Shown here: positions 24,720 through 33,618 of the stretch, one piece after another
Numbering within the stretch: position 1 is the first letter of the stretch
How the letters are laid out: every line of letters begins with the position of its first letter
DNA from: Sedimentisphaera salicampi
GTDB taxonomy: Bacteria; Planctomycetota; Phycisphaerae; Sedimentisphaerales; Sedimentisphaeraceae
Direction: 5' to 3'
Assembly: GCF_002117005.1 (NCBI RefSeq)
Contig: NZ_CP021023.1
Location: forward strand, 310,001 to 374,000
Length of the DNA: 64,000 nt
Notes under the pieces: model-generated
What the model saw: the letters and a program-made list of their open reading frames with translations, nothing else
Database searches by the model: none
What the model was told of the DNA's origin: nothing
Translations under genes and position numbers: made by a program

Positions 24720-26387
24720 TCAGTTGAAGTTTTCGTTCGGACTTTCAAGAATCTGCCGAACCTTATCCATATACTGAGCAGCGTAAGCTCCGTTTACCAC
24801 TTTGTGATCGACGCTGATCGTTAGCGTGCAGACCTGTTTTGCCTGAATCTCACCGCCGCGCTTGGTAAGCGTTTCTTTTATTCGTCCAACGCCTATAATA
24901 CTTGTCTGTCCGGGGGGAACAATCGGGATGAACCAGTCTATTCCGAGATTTCCTAGATTGCTTATGGCTGTTGATGCGCCTTCAAGCTCCCCGGCTGTTA
25001 GACTCCCTGTTTGGGCCTTTTCTATGAGCTGCTTATTTGTAAGTGCTGTTTCACGAAGTGATTTTCCTGCGGCATTTTTGCACACCGGAACAAGAAGCGC
25101 CTCTCCTGTATCTACGGCAAGCCCGATAGAAATCTCCTCAGCGAGTTTGATATGGTCTCCGGCTGCCTGGCCGGTCATCAGCGGGTAATCCTTCATGGCA
25201 TCCGCTGCTGCTTTCATAATAAAATCGTTGAATGAAACCTTAACATCCCCGTAAGCATTTACCTGTTTGCGGTATTCAATCAGCTCGGTGAAATCCACTA
25301 CGCTGTTTAGATAAAAGCACGGTATATTCTGCTTAGAAAACACCATCCTTTCGCCAATTATTTTCTGTACCCTTGAGAGCGGTACAGTTTCGCCTCTGTC
25401 CGGAGTTTCAGGGATTACAGTAAGGCTCTGGCTAACATCTGAATCGTTTACTTGCCCTTCCTGCAAGTCTCCGAATTCCTCAAATCTGAAGTTTTCTGGC
25501 TCACTCCTTTTGGCTTCGTTTAGCAGATTCTTATTGTTTTGCTTAATCGATTCAATCTGCTCTCCAGAAATGGAACTTTCGGACTGCTCTGTTTTCACTA
25601 TAACCAGAACGGCTCCAACTGCAGCCTCTTCTCCCTCTTCGGCAACTATGCATTCAACCATTCCGCTGAGATGGCTTTCCACTTCCATAGCAGCCTTGTC
25701 GGTTTCAATCTCTATGAGCGGGTCGGATTTTTGAACATTTTCCCCTTCCTCGCATAGGAAGGCGGATATAACAGCACTTTTGGTTTCTTCTCCAAGGCGA
25801 GGCAGTTTCACCACCTCAAACCCGTCAGGAAGCTCAGCACTTTCTCCAGAAACGCCTTCGATCTCTTTTTTTATATCTGACGGTATCTCTCCAGCCTCTG
25901 GGCCAATGACGGCCACGGGGCAGCCGTTGTTGATTTCATCTCCCTCGCTGGCGAGAAGCTCTCTTACCCAGCCGTCTTTTTCGCTAATAACATCAAAAGC
26001 AGCCTTGTCAGTTTCAACTTCTGCAATTACGCTGCCTTTTTTAATGTGGTCGCCGATTTTATAATATATCTCAGCGACCACTGCCTCATCTGTGTCATCT
26101 CCCAGCCCGGAAAGCCGGACTATATGGAAATCCTCGCTTTCTTTTGAATCTGGGATTTCAAGCCGAATTACAGGCTCACCTACCGGCACAGTCTGGTCTA
26201 TTCCCACGAAAATCTCGCTTACAGTTCCATCTTCCGGGCATTTCATATCGTAAGAGGCTTTGTCTGTTTCCAGCTCAAAGAGTTTATCTCCCTTAGAAAC
26301 TTTCTGCCCCTTTTCCACGAGAATCGTAACAATCAATCCTTCCTTCATGGAACTCCCGAAAGCCGGTAGTGTGATGTCTTTTTCCAT
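24720..26387 (-). CDS. Lipoyl-domain 2-oxoacid dehydrogenase E2-like acyltransferase, three lipoyl domains
   Basis: The 555-residue protein has three lipoyl domains at the N-terminus, with attachment lysines Lys43, Lys128 and Lys231, each in an ETDKA motif. A charged linker (about 265-335) follows, then a catalytic acyltransferase domain (about 336-555, PLSRVQKIIGERM to VDHKVVNGAYAAQYM). The usual active site is DHRxxxDG. Here it reads DHKVVNG, so His528 is kept but Asn532 replaces Asp. No peripheral-subunit-binding domain is visible in the linker. No E1 or E3 gene is adjacent, so any partner complex is elsewhere, and a diverged or regulatory role is possible. It is the last gene of the minus-strand operon reaching 31395. 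Confidence 0.88.
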   Translation of the reverse strand: MEKDITLPAFGSSMKEGLIVTILVEKGQKVSKGDKLFELETDKASYDMKCPEDGTVSEIFVGIDQTVPVGEPVIRLEIPDSKESEDFHIVRLSGLGDDTDEAVVAEIYYKIGDHIKKGSVIAEVETDKAAFDVISEKDGWVRELLASEGDEINNGCPVAVIGPEAGEIPSDIKKEIEGVSGESAELPDGFEVVKLPRLGEETKSAVISAFLCEEGENVQKSDPLIEIETDKAAMEVESHLSGMVECIVAEEGEEAAVGAVLVIVKTEQSESSISGEQIESIKQNNKNLLNEAKRSEPENFRFEEFGDLQEGQVNDSDVSQSLTVIPETPDRGETVPLSRVQKIIGERMVFSKQNIPCFYLNSVVDFTELIEYRKQVNAYGDVKVSFNDFIMKAAADAMKDYPLMTGQAAGDHIKLAEEISIGLAVDTGEALLVPVCKNAAGKSLRETALTNKQLIEKAQTGSLTAGELEGASTAISNLGNLGIDWFIPIVPPGQTSIIGVGRIKETLTKRGGEIQAKQVCTLTISVDHKVVNGAYAAQYMDKVRQILESPNENFN

Positions 26388-26428
26388 AATTGTATTTCTG
26401 ATGCTGAATTCGGTTGGTATTTCTTACA

Positions 26429-27316
26429 TTAAATATCTTTGGCTGCCTGAGCAATTGCGTTAATATGTTCGGGGGTTGTTCCGCAGCATCCGCCAACTAC
26501 ATTAGCACCCGCCTGGGCAATATCTTTCACGAGCGAGGCCATAAATTCAGGCGTATCAGGGAAAACATCCACACCGTCAACATTTTCCGGAAGCCCTGCG
26601 TTTGCGTGTATAAGGATAGGCTTATCCCCGCAAACTGCTTTAATCTGCTTTACAATATCGATCATCCTTTCGAAGCCGTTCCCGCAGTTTGTACCAACGA
26701 TATCTGCCCCAGCTTCAATTGCGGCTTTCGTGCCGGCCTCTGGGTCGATTCCCATCATTGTTCTGTACTCACCGCCGGTAGTTCTCTCATAGGTAAGCGT
26801 GCAGATAACCTCGCAGTTTGTATGGTCTTTCGCAGCTTTTACAGCAAGGGATGCTTCCTGTACGTCGCTCATTGTTTCCACACAAATCGCATCAGCGCCG
26901 CCCGCTTCAAGCCCTTTAACCTGCTCTGCAAAGCTGTCATACATCTGCTGTTCTGTTACATCTCCCATCAAGAGCATCTTCCCGCAAGGCCCGAGCGAGC
27001 CTAATACCCATTTATCCTCGCCTGCGGCTTTACGTGAAATCTCAGCGGCTGCCTTGTTTATTTCAAAGCATTGTTCGCTAAGCCCGAAATGCTCGAGTTT
27101 CAGTTTGCTCCCGCCGAAGCTGTTCGCTCCAATCATATCTGCGCCAGCATTGGCGTAGCTTTGAGCAATATCCAAAACTTCATCGGGCTTATCAAGGTTC
27201 CATTTTTCAGGGCATTCCCCAGGTTCTAAGCCTTTTCTCTGGAGGTAAGTGCCCCAAGCACCGTCTGAAATGAGAATTCTGGTTTTTGCGATTTCACTGA
27301 TTTTCTTTCTGGACAT
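26429..27316 (-). CDS. Homocysteine S-methyltransferase-family protein (MetH/BHMT-like)
   Basis: The 295-residue protein is a homocysteine methyltransferase domain alone. It has the N-terminal DGAWGTYLQRKGL, ANSFGGSKLKL, GSLGPCG, and the zinc site formed by Cys in GTNCGNG and the CC pair in GGCCGTTPEH. The family transfers methyl groups to homocysteine or other thiols from a corrinoid protein, betaine or S-methylmethionine. There are no folate, cobalamin or reactivation domains, so the methyl donor would come from a separate protein. An AGGAG ribosome site sits upstream. It lies between the DRTGG protein and the E2-like gene and could supply methionine with a separate corrinoid protein. Confidence 0.9.
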   Translation of the reverse strand: MSRKKISEIAKTRILISDGAWGTYLQRKGLEPGECPEKWNLDKPDEVLDIAQSYANAGADMIGANSFGGSKLKLEHFGLSEQCFEINKAAAEISRKAAGEDKWVLGSLGPCGKMLLMGDVTEQQMYDSFAEQVKGLEAGGADAICVETMSDVQEASLAVKAAKDHTNCEVICTLTYERTTGGEYRTMMGIDPEAGTKAAIEAGADIVGTNCGNGFERMIDIVKQIKAVCGDKPILIHANAGLPENVDGVDVFPDTPEFMASLVKDIAQAGANVVGGCCGTTPEHINAIAQAAKDI

Positions 27317-27341
27317 ATTTCTCCTAATGAATTAAACAACA

Positions 27342-28439
27342 TTAATTGAACTTACTTAATATGTAATCAACGTCAACATGTTCTTTCACCATCTGGTGAG
27401 TCTTTTTAATTTTATCGGTATCGTTAGGCCTGATCTTAAAGAGCAGGTCTTTCATTCTCGCAGAAACGGTGTATGTTTCTTCCTGCGTAAAAAGAACAGG
27501 AATCTCGCTTGCCACAAGCAGATTCAGAATTTCATCGTGCGGCATAAGCCCGCCGGTAAGAATAAGCCCGCCGGTACAAAAACTGTCATGGTATGTTTTA
27601 GTTTTTGAAAGGCTTATGGCAAGAAGAATATTATCCATTCTGTCTCCCGGGGTAATAATAAGCGATCGCGGCCTGATGTGCCTCAGCACGTTTTCAGGCT
27701 CCATTGCTGCTACTACCACGCTGTCGATCTTGTTCCTCACTGCGCAGCCGCCACACAAAACCTCATAATTGAAGGTTTGTGCAATCTGCTCTATAGTGTA
27801 CTGAGTAAGCATTTTGTAGTAGGGGATTGCTCCGAGAAATTTAATCCCCATGTTGTCAAGAGCCTTTGTTACGGTTTCAACAACCTTTTCGTATTTATCC
27901 TGACGCACTTTATTCTGTATTACCCCGAGAATTTCAACATTATGTTCTCTGAAAAGGGAGAGCGAAAGGGAAACCTCATCAAGCATCTTGCCAATTCCGC
28001 CCGGGGCAACAATTATAACTTTTGAATCTGTAAGCTCAGCTACCCTTGCGTTTGAAAGCCCGAAGCAGCTGCCTACTCCAGCATGGCCGGTGCCTTCTAC
28101 GAGATTGAGCTCGTGATTTCCGTTGAGTTTGCTGAAAGCATTATGTATCTTGTTTTCGAGCCTTGTGGGATCAGGGTGATTTATATATTTTTTCGTAAAT
28201 CCTCTCTCTATTGCTATAGGACTCATATCTTTTGGGTTGTCTATCTGAAAGCCCAGCCCGTCAAGAATCAGAACCGCATCTTCATCGAGCTTCTGTCCGT
28301 TATGCTCAATATACTGCTGCCCCACAGGCTTTATATAGCCCGGGTTGTGCCCGATTTCGCGAAGCTGCTGCATCAGGCCTAATGTAACGCTTGTTTTTCC
28401 GCAGTCTTTGAGTGTTGCTGCTATGTATATATTATTCAT
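27342..28439 (-). CDS. BioD-like P-loop protein with DRTGG domain (Pta N-terminal-like)
   Basis: The N-terminal part (about 1-230) resembles the P-loop of dethiobiotin synthetase/CobB proteins, with ATLKDCGKTSVTLGLMQQL as the nucleotide-binding loop and YIKPVGQQY nearby. The C-terminal part (about 240-365) is a DRTGG-like domain (VVVAAMEPENVL, IITPGDRMDNI, GLILTGGLMPH). Long phosphate acetyltransferases carry exactly this P-loop plus DRTGG part fused in front of the catalytic domain. Here the catalytic domain is a separate gene at 61625-62626. The gene is also like stand-alone DRTGG proteins with no known enzymatic role. It is followed at 26 bp by the homocysteine methyltransferase. Confidence 0.82.
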   Translation of the reverse strand: MNNIYIAATLKDCGKTSVTLGLMQQLREIGHNPGYIKPVGQQYIEHNGQKLDEDAVLILDGLGFQIDNPKDMSPIAIERGFTKKYINHPDPTRLENKIHNAFSKLNGNHELNLVEGTGHAGVGSCFGLSNARVAELTDSKVIIVAPGGIGKMLDEVSLSLSLFREHNVEILGVIQNKVRQDKYEKVVETVTKALDNMGIKFLGAIPYYKMLTQYTIEQIAQTFNYEVLCGGCAVRNKIDSVVVAAMEPENVLRHIRPRSLIITPGDRMDNILLAISLSKTKTYHDSFCTGGLILTGGLMPHDEILNLLVASEIPVLFTQEETYTVSARMKDLLFKIRPNDTDKIKKTHQMVKEHVDVDYILSKFN

Positions 28440-28451
28440 ACTTGCTTAATC

Positions 28452-30593
28452 CTACTGAAGAAGCTGGGTTTCATACAAATTCTTATATGTTTGGCATCTT
28501 TCTATAAGCTCAGAGTGTTTGCCTGTATCAACTATCCTGCCTTCATGTATCACAGCAATCACATCAGAATTGATTACAGTTGAGAAACGGTGCGCTATCA
28601 CAAAGCTTGTTCGCTCAGTTGTAAGCTGCTCCAAGGCCCGATTTATCTTTGCCTCGCTGTCGGCATCCACCTGACTCATCGCCTCATCAAAAATGAGAAT
28701 TTCCGGGTCTTTCAGAATCGCTCTTGCAATCACTATCCTCTGGAGCTGTCCGCCGCTTAAACCTGCTCCATTCTCACCGATAAATGTATCATACCCCTCA
28801 GGCATAGACCTTATAAATTCATCAGCGTAGGCCAGTTTGGCGGCCTGAATAATTTCATCTTTGCTTGCAGAAGGGCGGCCGTATGCTATGTTCTGCGAAA
28901 CTGTATCGTGGAACGTTATAACCTTCTGTGATACAACTGCAATCTTTTCACGAAGCCCTTTCAAAGACATATCTTGAATATTTACACCGTCTATAAGGAT
29001 TTCACCCGAAGTGGGGTCGTAGAATCTCGGCAGCAGGTTCAGCAGAGTGGTCTTTCCCGAGCCGTTCGAGCCCACAACCGCAATATTCTCGCCCTTTCTA
29101 ACTGTTAGATTTACGTTTTTCAGGGCATCATTTTTTGCACCCGGATATCTGAAAGAGATATCTTTGAAACTAATCTCTTTTTCAATTTTTGCTGGAGCTG
29201 CCGGCCTGTTTGTATCACGCTCTTTTTCGGTATCCACAAGGCTGAATATCCTCTCACAGGCAGCATTTGCCTGCTGTAGTTTGTTCCATACATTGCTCGC
29301 TTTTCTGAAGGACTCTGCTGATGTGCCCAGAAGCATAAGCATGGCAAAGAATTCTGTTTCATCCATATTTCCGGCAAGCACCCACTCCAGAGCCATAAGA
29401 AAGCCAATAATGCCAGCAAAAAGTCCTAAAATCTCCATCAGAGGGCTTGTTAGTGCATTAACCTTGGCGATCTTATTCTGTTCCTTAAGGAGCCTCTGGT
29501 TTACCCCGCGGAAAGATTCCTTCTCCCTGTCCTGCTGATTGTAAACTTTCACTGCCCTGAGCCCGTTTACAGATTCATCAAGTTTTGAGAGCATCTGACC
29601 CCAGCTAACGAGAGATTTTCTTGTGGCCTTTTTTATCCTTTTGCCGAGCTTGTTAATAGCAAATCCCAGAAAAGGTATTCCGCACAGGAAAACAAGCACA
29701 ATCTGCCAGCTCAGCATAAACGCCATAACAAGACACATAAGCCCCTTTGCAGGTTCTCTGATAGCCTTTTCGAAAACTGTTTTAATCCCATTGCCAGCCA
29801 TCTGAGAGTCCTGGAGGAACTTACTCACCGTGTCCGAGGAGCCCTTGAGCGAGAAGTAGCCTATGGGCATTTCCACTATGTGCGAAAAAACATCATTTCT
29901 CAGGTCTGCAAGACCGATATTAACCACCTTCTGTGATAAGTAACCTTGGAAAAATCGGCTTACACACCTTAGAACAGTCATGCCGGCAACGATCAACATC
30001 ACCACCCGCATTGCCTCGCTTTTGCTGTCTTGCGAATTTGCCTGCGAAACCATACTCAAAAGTCCCTGAGATGCCCCGAGATAGAAGGGCGGAGCGTTGG
30101 CCTTTATTTCTGTTTTGTGTTCTGATTCCTCGCCGGAGTCTTCAAAGCTTACATACTTTATATAGAGCCGTTTATCCGCTCCGAGATTTGCCAGCTTATC
30201 GAGCATTTCTGAGGCCGCCATGCTCCCGGGATCGTCTCCGAAGTTCTTTTCAGAAACGTAAACTATCCTGTCGTTTGCCCGAAGTCCGCTTTTATAGCCC
30301 AGCTTGTCTTCTTCTGCCTTTGTGAGAAGCAGAAAGGTCGTGTAGCCGTTTTCGGGGTCTGAAAGCTCGGTATTATCAGGCACGTAAAAATCTATGCCGT
30401 ATCTGTCGCTGCAGATTTTTCTGTGCGCCCAGCCGTGCAGGCCTTCCTGACCCATCATAACCTTCAAAAGCGGGATAACGGTCAGAAAGCTTGCCGAAAA
30501 GGTGAGGGCAATAACAAACACGCAGATAAGTATTACAATTATCCGAGGCCACTGTGGCCAGATATAATTTAACAGTCTCTTGAAATAATTCAC
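28452..30593 (-). CDS. MsbA-like ABC exporter with a periplasmic insert
   Basis: The 713-residue protein fuses an exporter membrane domain and an ATPase. The ATPase has Walker A GSNGSGKTT, Q-loop VVSQKV, signature LSGGQLQR, Walker B ILIFDEAMS and the switch His in IAHRFST. Between the first and second transmembrane helices is about 140 residues that are absent from ordinary exporters. They include GLRANDRIVYVSEKN, reminiscent of a PDZ fold. MsbA-type proteins flip lipid A or lipids; a PDZ-like periplasmic domain could bind peptides or a partner. It starts with GTG, with AGGGA upstream. It overlaps the same minus-strand operon as the uracil-DNA glycosylase and DRTGG protein. Confidence 0.92.
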   Translation of the reverse strand: MNYFKRLLNYIWPQWPRIIVILICVFVIALTFSASFLTVIPLLKVMMGQEGLHGWAHRKICSDRYGIDFYVPDNTELSDPENGYTTFLLLTKAEEDKLGYKSGLRANDRIVYVSEKNFGDDPGSMAASEMLDKLANLGADKRLYIKYVSFEDSGEESEHKTEIKANAPPFYLGASQGLLSMVSQANSQDSKSEAMRVVMLIVAGMTVLRCVSRFFQGYLSQKVVNIGLADLRNDVFSHIVEMPIGYFSLKGSSDTVSKFLQDSQMAGNGIKTVFEKAIREPAKGLMCLVMAFMLSWQIVLVFLCGIPFLGFAINKLGKRIKKATRKSLVSWGQMLSKLDESVNGLRAVKVYNQQDREKESFRGVNQRLLKEQNKIAKVNALTSPLMEILGLFAGIIGFLMALEWVLAGNMDETEFFAMLMLLGTSAESFRKASNVWNKLQQANAACERIFSLVDTEKERDTNRPAAPAKIEKEISFKDISFRYPGAKNDALKNVNLTVRKGENIAVVGSNGSGKTTLLNLLPRFYDPTSGEILIDGVNIQDMSLKGLREKIAVVSQKVITFHDTVSQNIAYGRPSASKDEIIQAAKLAYADEFIRSMPEGYDTFIGENGAGLSGGQLQRIVIARAILKDPEILIFDEAMSQVDADSEAKINRALEQLTTERTSFVIAHRFSTVINSDVIAVIHEGRIVDTGKHSELIERCQTYKNLYETQLLQ

Positions 30594-30636
30594 AGATGAG
30601 AGTCCCTAATTGCGGGTTATCATTTTTAGTTTGAGC

Positions 30637-31395
30637 TCAGGATTTTATCCCGATTTCCTGCATAACCATCTTCATATCATCCCAAACTTTTTTTCGGTTT
30701 TCGGTGCTGTAGTTACGCAAGAGATATGCTGGATGGTAAGTGGGCATAAACTTTATTGTCTCGGTGCCGCCTTTTATCGTAAAATCGTGAAATCTCCCGC
30801 GGAGTTTTCCGATAGCGGTATCTGTATCAAGGAGTTCTTTAGCCGCATGAGAACCGAGAGCGACAATAATATCCGGTTCTATAACGGCAAGCTGCCTATA
30901 GAGATAATCTCTGCAAGCATCTTTCTCGCTTGCAAGAGGGTCTCTGTTGTTGGGCGGCCGGCATTTAATCACATTACATATAAACACATCTTCCCGAGTG
31001 AGTCTCATTGCGTTTATGATTTTTGTAAGAAGCTGCCCGGCCCTGCCTACAAAAGGCCTTCCGCTCTTGTCCTCATCGCCTCCCGGCCCCTCGCCTACGA
31101 ACACTATACGCGCATCGGGATTGCCTTCCCCGGGTACGGCGAACGTTCTTGTTTGGCTGAGGTTGCATTTCGTGCAGACTTTAACTTCTTCTGCTATTTT
31201 TTCAAGCTGTTCGCTTTTGCTCAATTCATTTTCCGTTTCTGTTGTTTCAGCATGGACGCTGCTGATTTTTTTTTCGGCTTCATCCTCTGAGCTTTCAAGC
31301 TTCTGAGAGATTCCTTCACCTTTAACCGCGAATCCCCCGCTGAAAAAATTGTCAATATCAAGAAGCTGGTTTATTGCTTTTTTCTCTTTTTCCAT
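30637..31395 (-). CDS. Uracil-DNA glycosylase, family 4
   Basis: The C-terminal 180 residues match family 4/5-type glycosylases with a 4Fe-4S cluster. Cys74, Cys77, Cys145 and Cys161 are in the expected spacing (CTKC, KCRPPNNRDP and ACRDYL). Motif A is GEGPGGDED (usual GEGPGEAED), and the C-terminal motif is PTYHPAYLLRN. It removes uracil from DNA and starts base excision repair. The first 65 residues are charged and probably disordered (QKLESSEDEAEKKISS). The gene leads the minus-strand operon to the ABC exporter. Confidence 0.93.
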   Translation of the reverse strand: MEKEKKAINQLLDIDNFFSGGFAVKGEGISQKLESSEDEAEKKISSVHAETTETENELSKSEQLEKIAEEVKVCTKCNLSQTRTFAVPGEGNPDARIVFVGEGPGGDEDKSGRPFVGRAGQLLTKIINAMRLTREDVFICNVIKCRPPNNRDPLASEKDACRDYLYRQLAVIEPDIIVALGSHAAKELLDTDTAIGKLRGRFHDFTIKGGTETIKFMPTYHPAYLLRNYSTENRKKVWDDMKMVMQEIGIKS

Positions 31396-31483
31396 GCTGA
31401 AGAGTTTATTGTATCGCTTTTATCTTTCAAGCAAAATACCTTCATCTAATCCGTCAAGGTTGAATTATAATCTGGTATTTTAA

Positions 31484-31512
31484 TTGACGCCGCAAGTTGA
31501 ATCCGGTATTTT
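31484..31512 (+). promoter_or_regulatory. Probable promoter of the anchored unknown gene at 31544
   Basis: TTGACG and TATTTT are spaced by 17 bp, 31 bp upstream of the start codon. A near-copy of the -10 segment occurs about 30 bp upstream (TCTGGTATTTTA against TCCGGTATTTTA), so the promoter block looks partly duplicated. Confidence 0.4.
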
Positions 31513-31543
31513 ATTAGAATAATCATTTATTTGGAGAATACAA

Positions 31544-32530
31544 ATGGCTTCTAAAAATAGGAAATCTTTGTTGGTGTTGGCTGTTTTAGCAGTTTTTATC
31601 TGTGTTTCTGTGTTTGGTGTTAAGCTTACTGTTCAGAGAAAAGCACAGGCGAAGGTTGATGCCGTTTTTGCAGGCTGGGAAACCTTCTGCGATATCGAAT
31701 ATGACAAAGTGAACACTTCCCTTATGCGGCAAAGCGTATCGATTGAAGACGTTAAACTGTCTTCCCCGTTTTTAGGGGGAAGTATCGGAAGCGTTAGAAT
31801 CAGCGACTACAAACCCGGTATTGAAGTTCAATTGCCAAACGGCCAGACAAGGCCTATCCCGGAATCTATGGATGTCAGTTTCGAGGAAATTGCAGTTCCG
31901 GTAACGAAGAATTTAGAGAGCCTTTCAAATAATCCTCTCGTAGCGGACGAACTTTTTCAAGAGATCAATTCGGTAGTGGAATCTTTAGATCTGGGGGATG
32001 AGATTGTGATAAATTACAATATCACATCTAATTCAGATTTTGAGAAAAATGAGCATTTCTTGAATGCCTCTTTGGATTTTGAAGGAGTTTTTCAGTTTAC
32101 TGAAGAGGTTAAGGTTTCCGGTTTTGATATAGCCAAGTTTCTGGTTAAGGCCAAAAAGCTTCAGGATCAGGGTGTTAAAAATCAGATGCCCCATTCCGAA
32201 ATGCTCGAGATAGCTTTGGAGCATATATCTTTTGAGCTGATAAATGAAACACTTATAGACAAGATTTTTGCTGCAGCTGCCAAACAGGCCAATCAGACTC
32301 CTGAGGTTCTCAGGCAGCAGGCCTCAGCTCAAATTGTGAATGCCCAGCCAGGAGCCAATGCGCCTGATATTGCACGTCAGCTTTCAATAGCTTTGCTTGA
32401 GATGATAAACGGAGACAGGAAGAGATTAAAAATTTCAGCATCGCCTCAATCTGCTGTCAGGATTGAAGAGCTCGTTAATGCCCAGAATGTTGAAGAGGCT
32501 GTAGAGAAGCTCTCTTTAAGCATAAATTGA
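31544..32530 (+). CDS. Membrane-anchored protein of unknown function
   Basis: The 328-residue protein has one N-terminal transmembrane helix (SLLVLAVLAVFICVSVFGV) followed by an extracytoplasmic domain. Repeating beta-strand segments such as DIEYDKVNTSLMRQSVSIEDVKLSSP and YNITSNSDFEKNEHFLNASLDFEGVFQF resemble DUF945/YdgA or AsmA-like lipid-contacting proteins, but the likeness is weak. The C-terminal part is helical and Q/N-rich. A GGAG ribosome site precedes the ATG. It converges with dapF across only 16 bp. Confidence 0.7.
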   Translation: MASKNRKSLLVLAVLAVFICVSVFGVKLTVQRKAQAKVDAVFAGWETFCDIEYDKVNTSLMRQSVSIEDVKLSSPFLGGSIGSVRISDYKPGIEVQLPNGQTRPIPESMDVSFEEIAVPVTKNLESLSNNPLVADELFQEINSVVESLDLGDEIVINYNITSNSDFEKNEHFLNASLDFEGVFQFTEEVKVSGFDIAKFLVKAKKLQDQGVKNQMPHSEMLEIALEHISFELINETLIDKIFAAAAKQANQTPEVLRQQASAQIVNAQPGANAPDIARQLSIALLEMINGDRKRLKISASPQSAVRIEELVNAQNVEEAVEKLSLSIN

Positions 32531-32546
32531 GGTGTGGCGAGAGTCT

Positions 32547-33422
32547 TCAGCCGAGAAGGTAGCCGTTGTAAACCTCAGTAGCAGCGCCTGTCATATAGAT
32601 ATTCCCGTCCTCTTCACACCAATGAAGCTCTAAGTCTCCACCGGGCAGGTGGCAGAGCACAGCCCTCTGACTTTTTCCGTTGAGAACACTTGCAGCAAGA
32701 CACGCGCAAGCTCCTGTACCGCAGGCCATGGTTATCCCGGAGCCTCTTTCCCATGTTCTCATTGTTATCTCCTCAGGCGTGTTTACCTTTACAAAATGCA
32801 CGTTGGTTCTTCTCGGGAATATGGGGTCTGTTTCTATGAAAGGCCCTATCTTTCCCAGCTCCAGCCCTTCCAGATCGTCGCAGAAGAACACTGCATGCGG
32901 GTTGCCCATCGAAACGCAGGTCATCCGGAGCTGTGCGCCGGAATACTCGTAGGGTTCATCTACAACCCTTTCACCTTCAAAATTTACTGGGATTTCATCT
33001 GGCGAAAGAACTGGCCTTCCCATATTAACGCATACACTTTCAGCGATACCCTCTTCATCCGGAATAATACCAACTTTCAGTATGCCGCTGCCGGTTTCAA
33101 TATTCAGTGAATGCGGGCAGGGACGCTGGCCGGGAACAGAAAAGCTTGTCCCGGGTTCGGCAAGCTTGTGGTCGAAGGCGTACTTGGCTACGCAGCGGAT
33201 CCCGTTTCCGCACATCTCTGATTCGCTCCCGTCTGAATTGAACATTCGCATACGCACATCTGCCGTCTGCGAGGGGCATATCAGGATCAGTCCGTCAGCA
33301 CCAACTCCGAAGTTTCTGTCGCTTACCCATCTTGCTAATTCTGCCGGGTTCTCCACTGTCTCTTCAAAGCAGTTTATGTAGACATAATCGTTCCCGAGGC
33401 CCTGCATCTTAGTAAATTTCAT
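32547..33422 (-). CDS. dapF: Diaminopimelate epimerase
   Basis: DapF converts LL- to meso-diaminopimelate for peptidoglycan and lysine synthesis. The N-terminus FTKMQGLGNDYVYIN is the family signature. The two catalytic cysteines are seen in SEMCGNGIRC and ITMACGTGAC. Other conserved segments are MRMFNSDGSE, SMGNPHAVFF and RVWERGSG-like RTWERGSG. The length of 291 residues is slightly longer than usual, with a small insertion around QRPCPHSLN. Its presence indicates a DAP-type peptidoglycan pathway in this planctomycete. The neighbour across the gap is a divergent TetR gene. Confidence 0.97.
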   Translation of the reverse strand: MKFTKMQGLGNDYVYINCFEETVENPAELARWVSDRNFGVGADGLILICPSQTADVRMRMFNSDGSESEMCGNGIRCVAKYAFDHKLAEPGTSFSVPGQRPCPHSLNIETGSGILKVGIIPDEEGIAESVCVNMGRPVLSPDEIPVNFEGERVVDEPYEYSGAQLRMTCVSMGNPHAVFFCDDLEGLELGKIGPFIETDPIFPRRTNVHFVKVNTPEEITMRTWERGSGITMACGTGACACLAASVLNGKSQRAVLCHLPGGDLELHWCEEDGNIYMTGAATEVYNGYLLG

Positions 33423-33519
33423 TTGTTTTTCCCGCTTTTTTATAAATATTTCAATTTTTCACAGCATTATATGTAAATATTCTTGCATTTCAATTTTTAT
33501 ATGTCAAAATAATAATAGA

Positions 33520-33537
33520 AGTTTACCGCTGTAAACT
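33520..33537. promoter_or_regulatory. Inverted repeat in the dapF/TetR intergenic region, candidate operator
   Basis: AGTTTAC and GTAAACT are perfect inverted repeats around CGCT, between dapF and the TetR regulator. TetR-family repressors often bind such sites near their own gene, so autoregulation is plausible. Confidence 0.4.
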
Positions 33538-33553
33538 CAATAAGAGCTGTCGT

Positions 33554-33583
33554 GGTAATTACTTTTGCAGGAAATGGTAATTA
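33554..33583. repeat. Direct repeat GGTAATTA upstream of the TetR gene
   Basis: The octamer GGTAATTA occurs twice, 22 bp apart (about two helical turns), and contains the palindromic GTAATTA core. It lies just before the TetR start, so it could be a second binding site. Confidence 0.35.
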
Positions 33584-33618
33584 AGTTGATGTAATTTTTT
33601 AAAGTAAGAGGTGTAACT

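Noticed and set aside
26414-27004. A 196-residue plus-strand frame
   Set aside because: It is opposite the homocysteine methyltransferase gene, which has its zinc motif and a ribosome site.
30610-31290. A 226-residue plus-strand frame
   Set aside because: It lies opposite the uracil-DNA glycosylase, whose motifs are complete on the minus strand.
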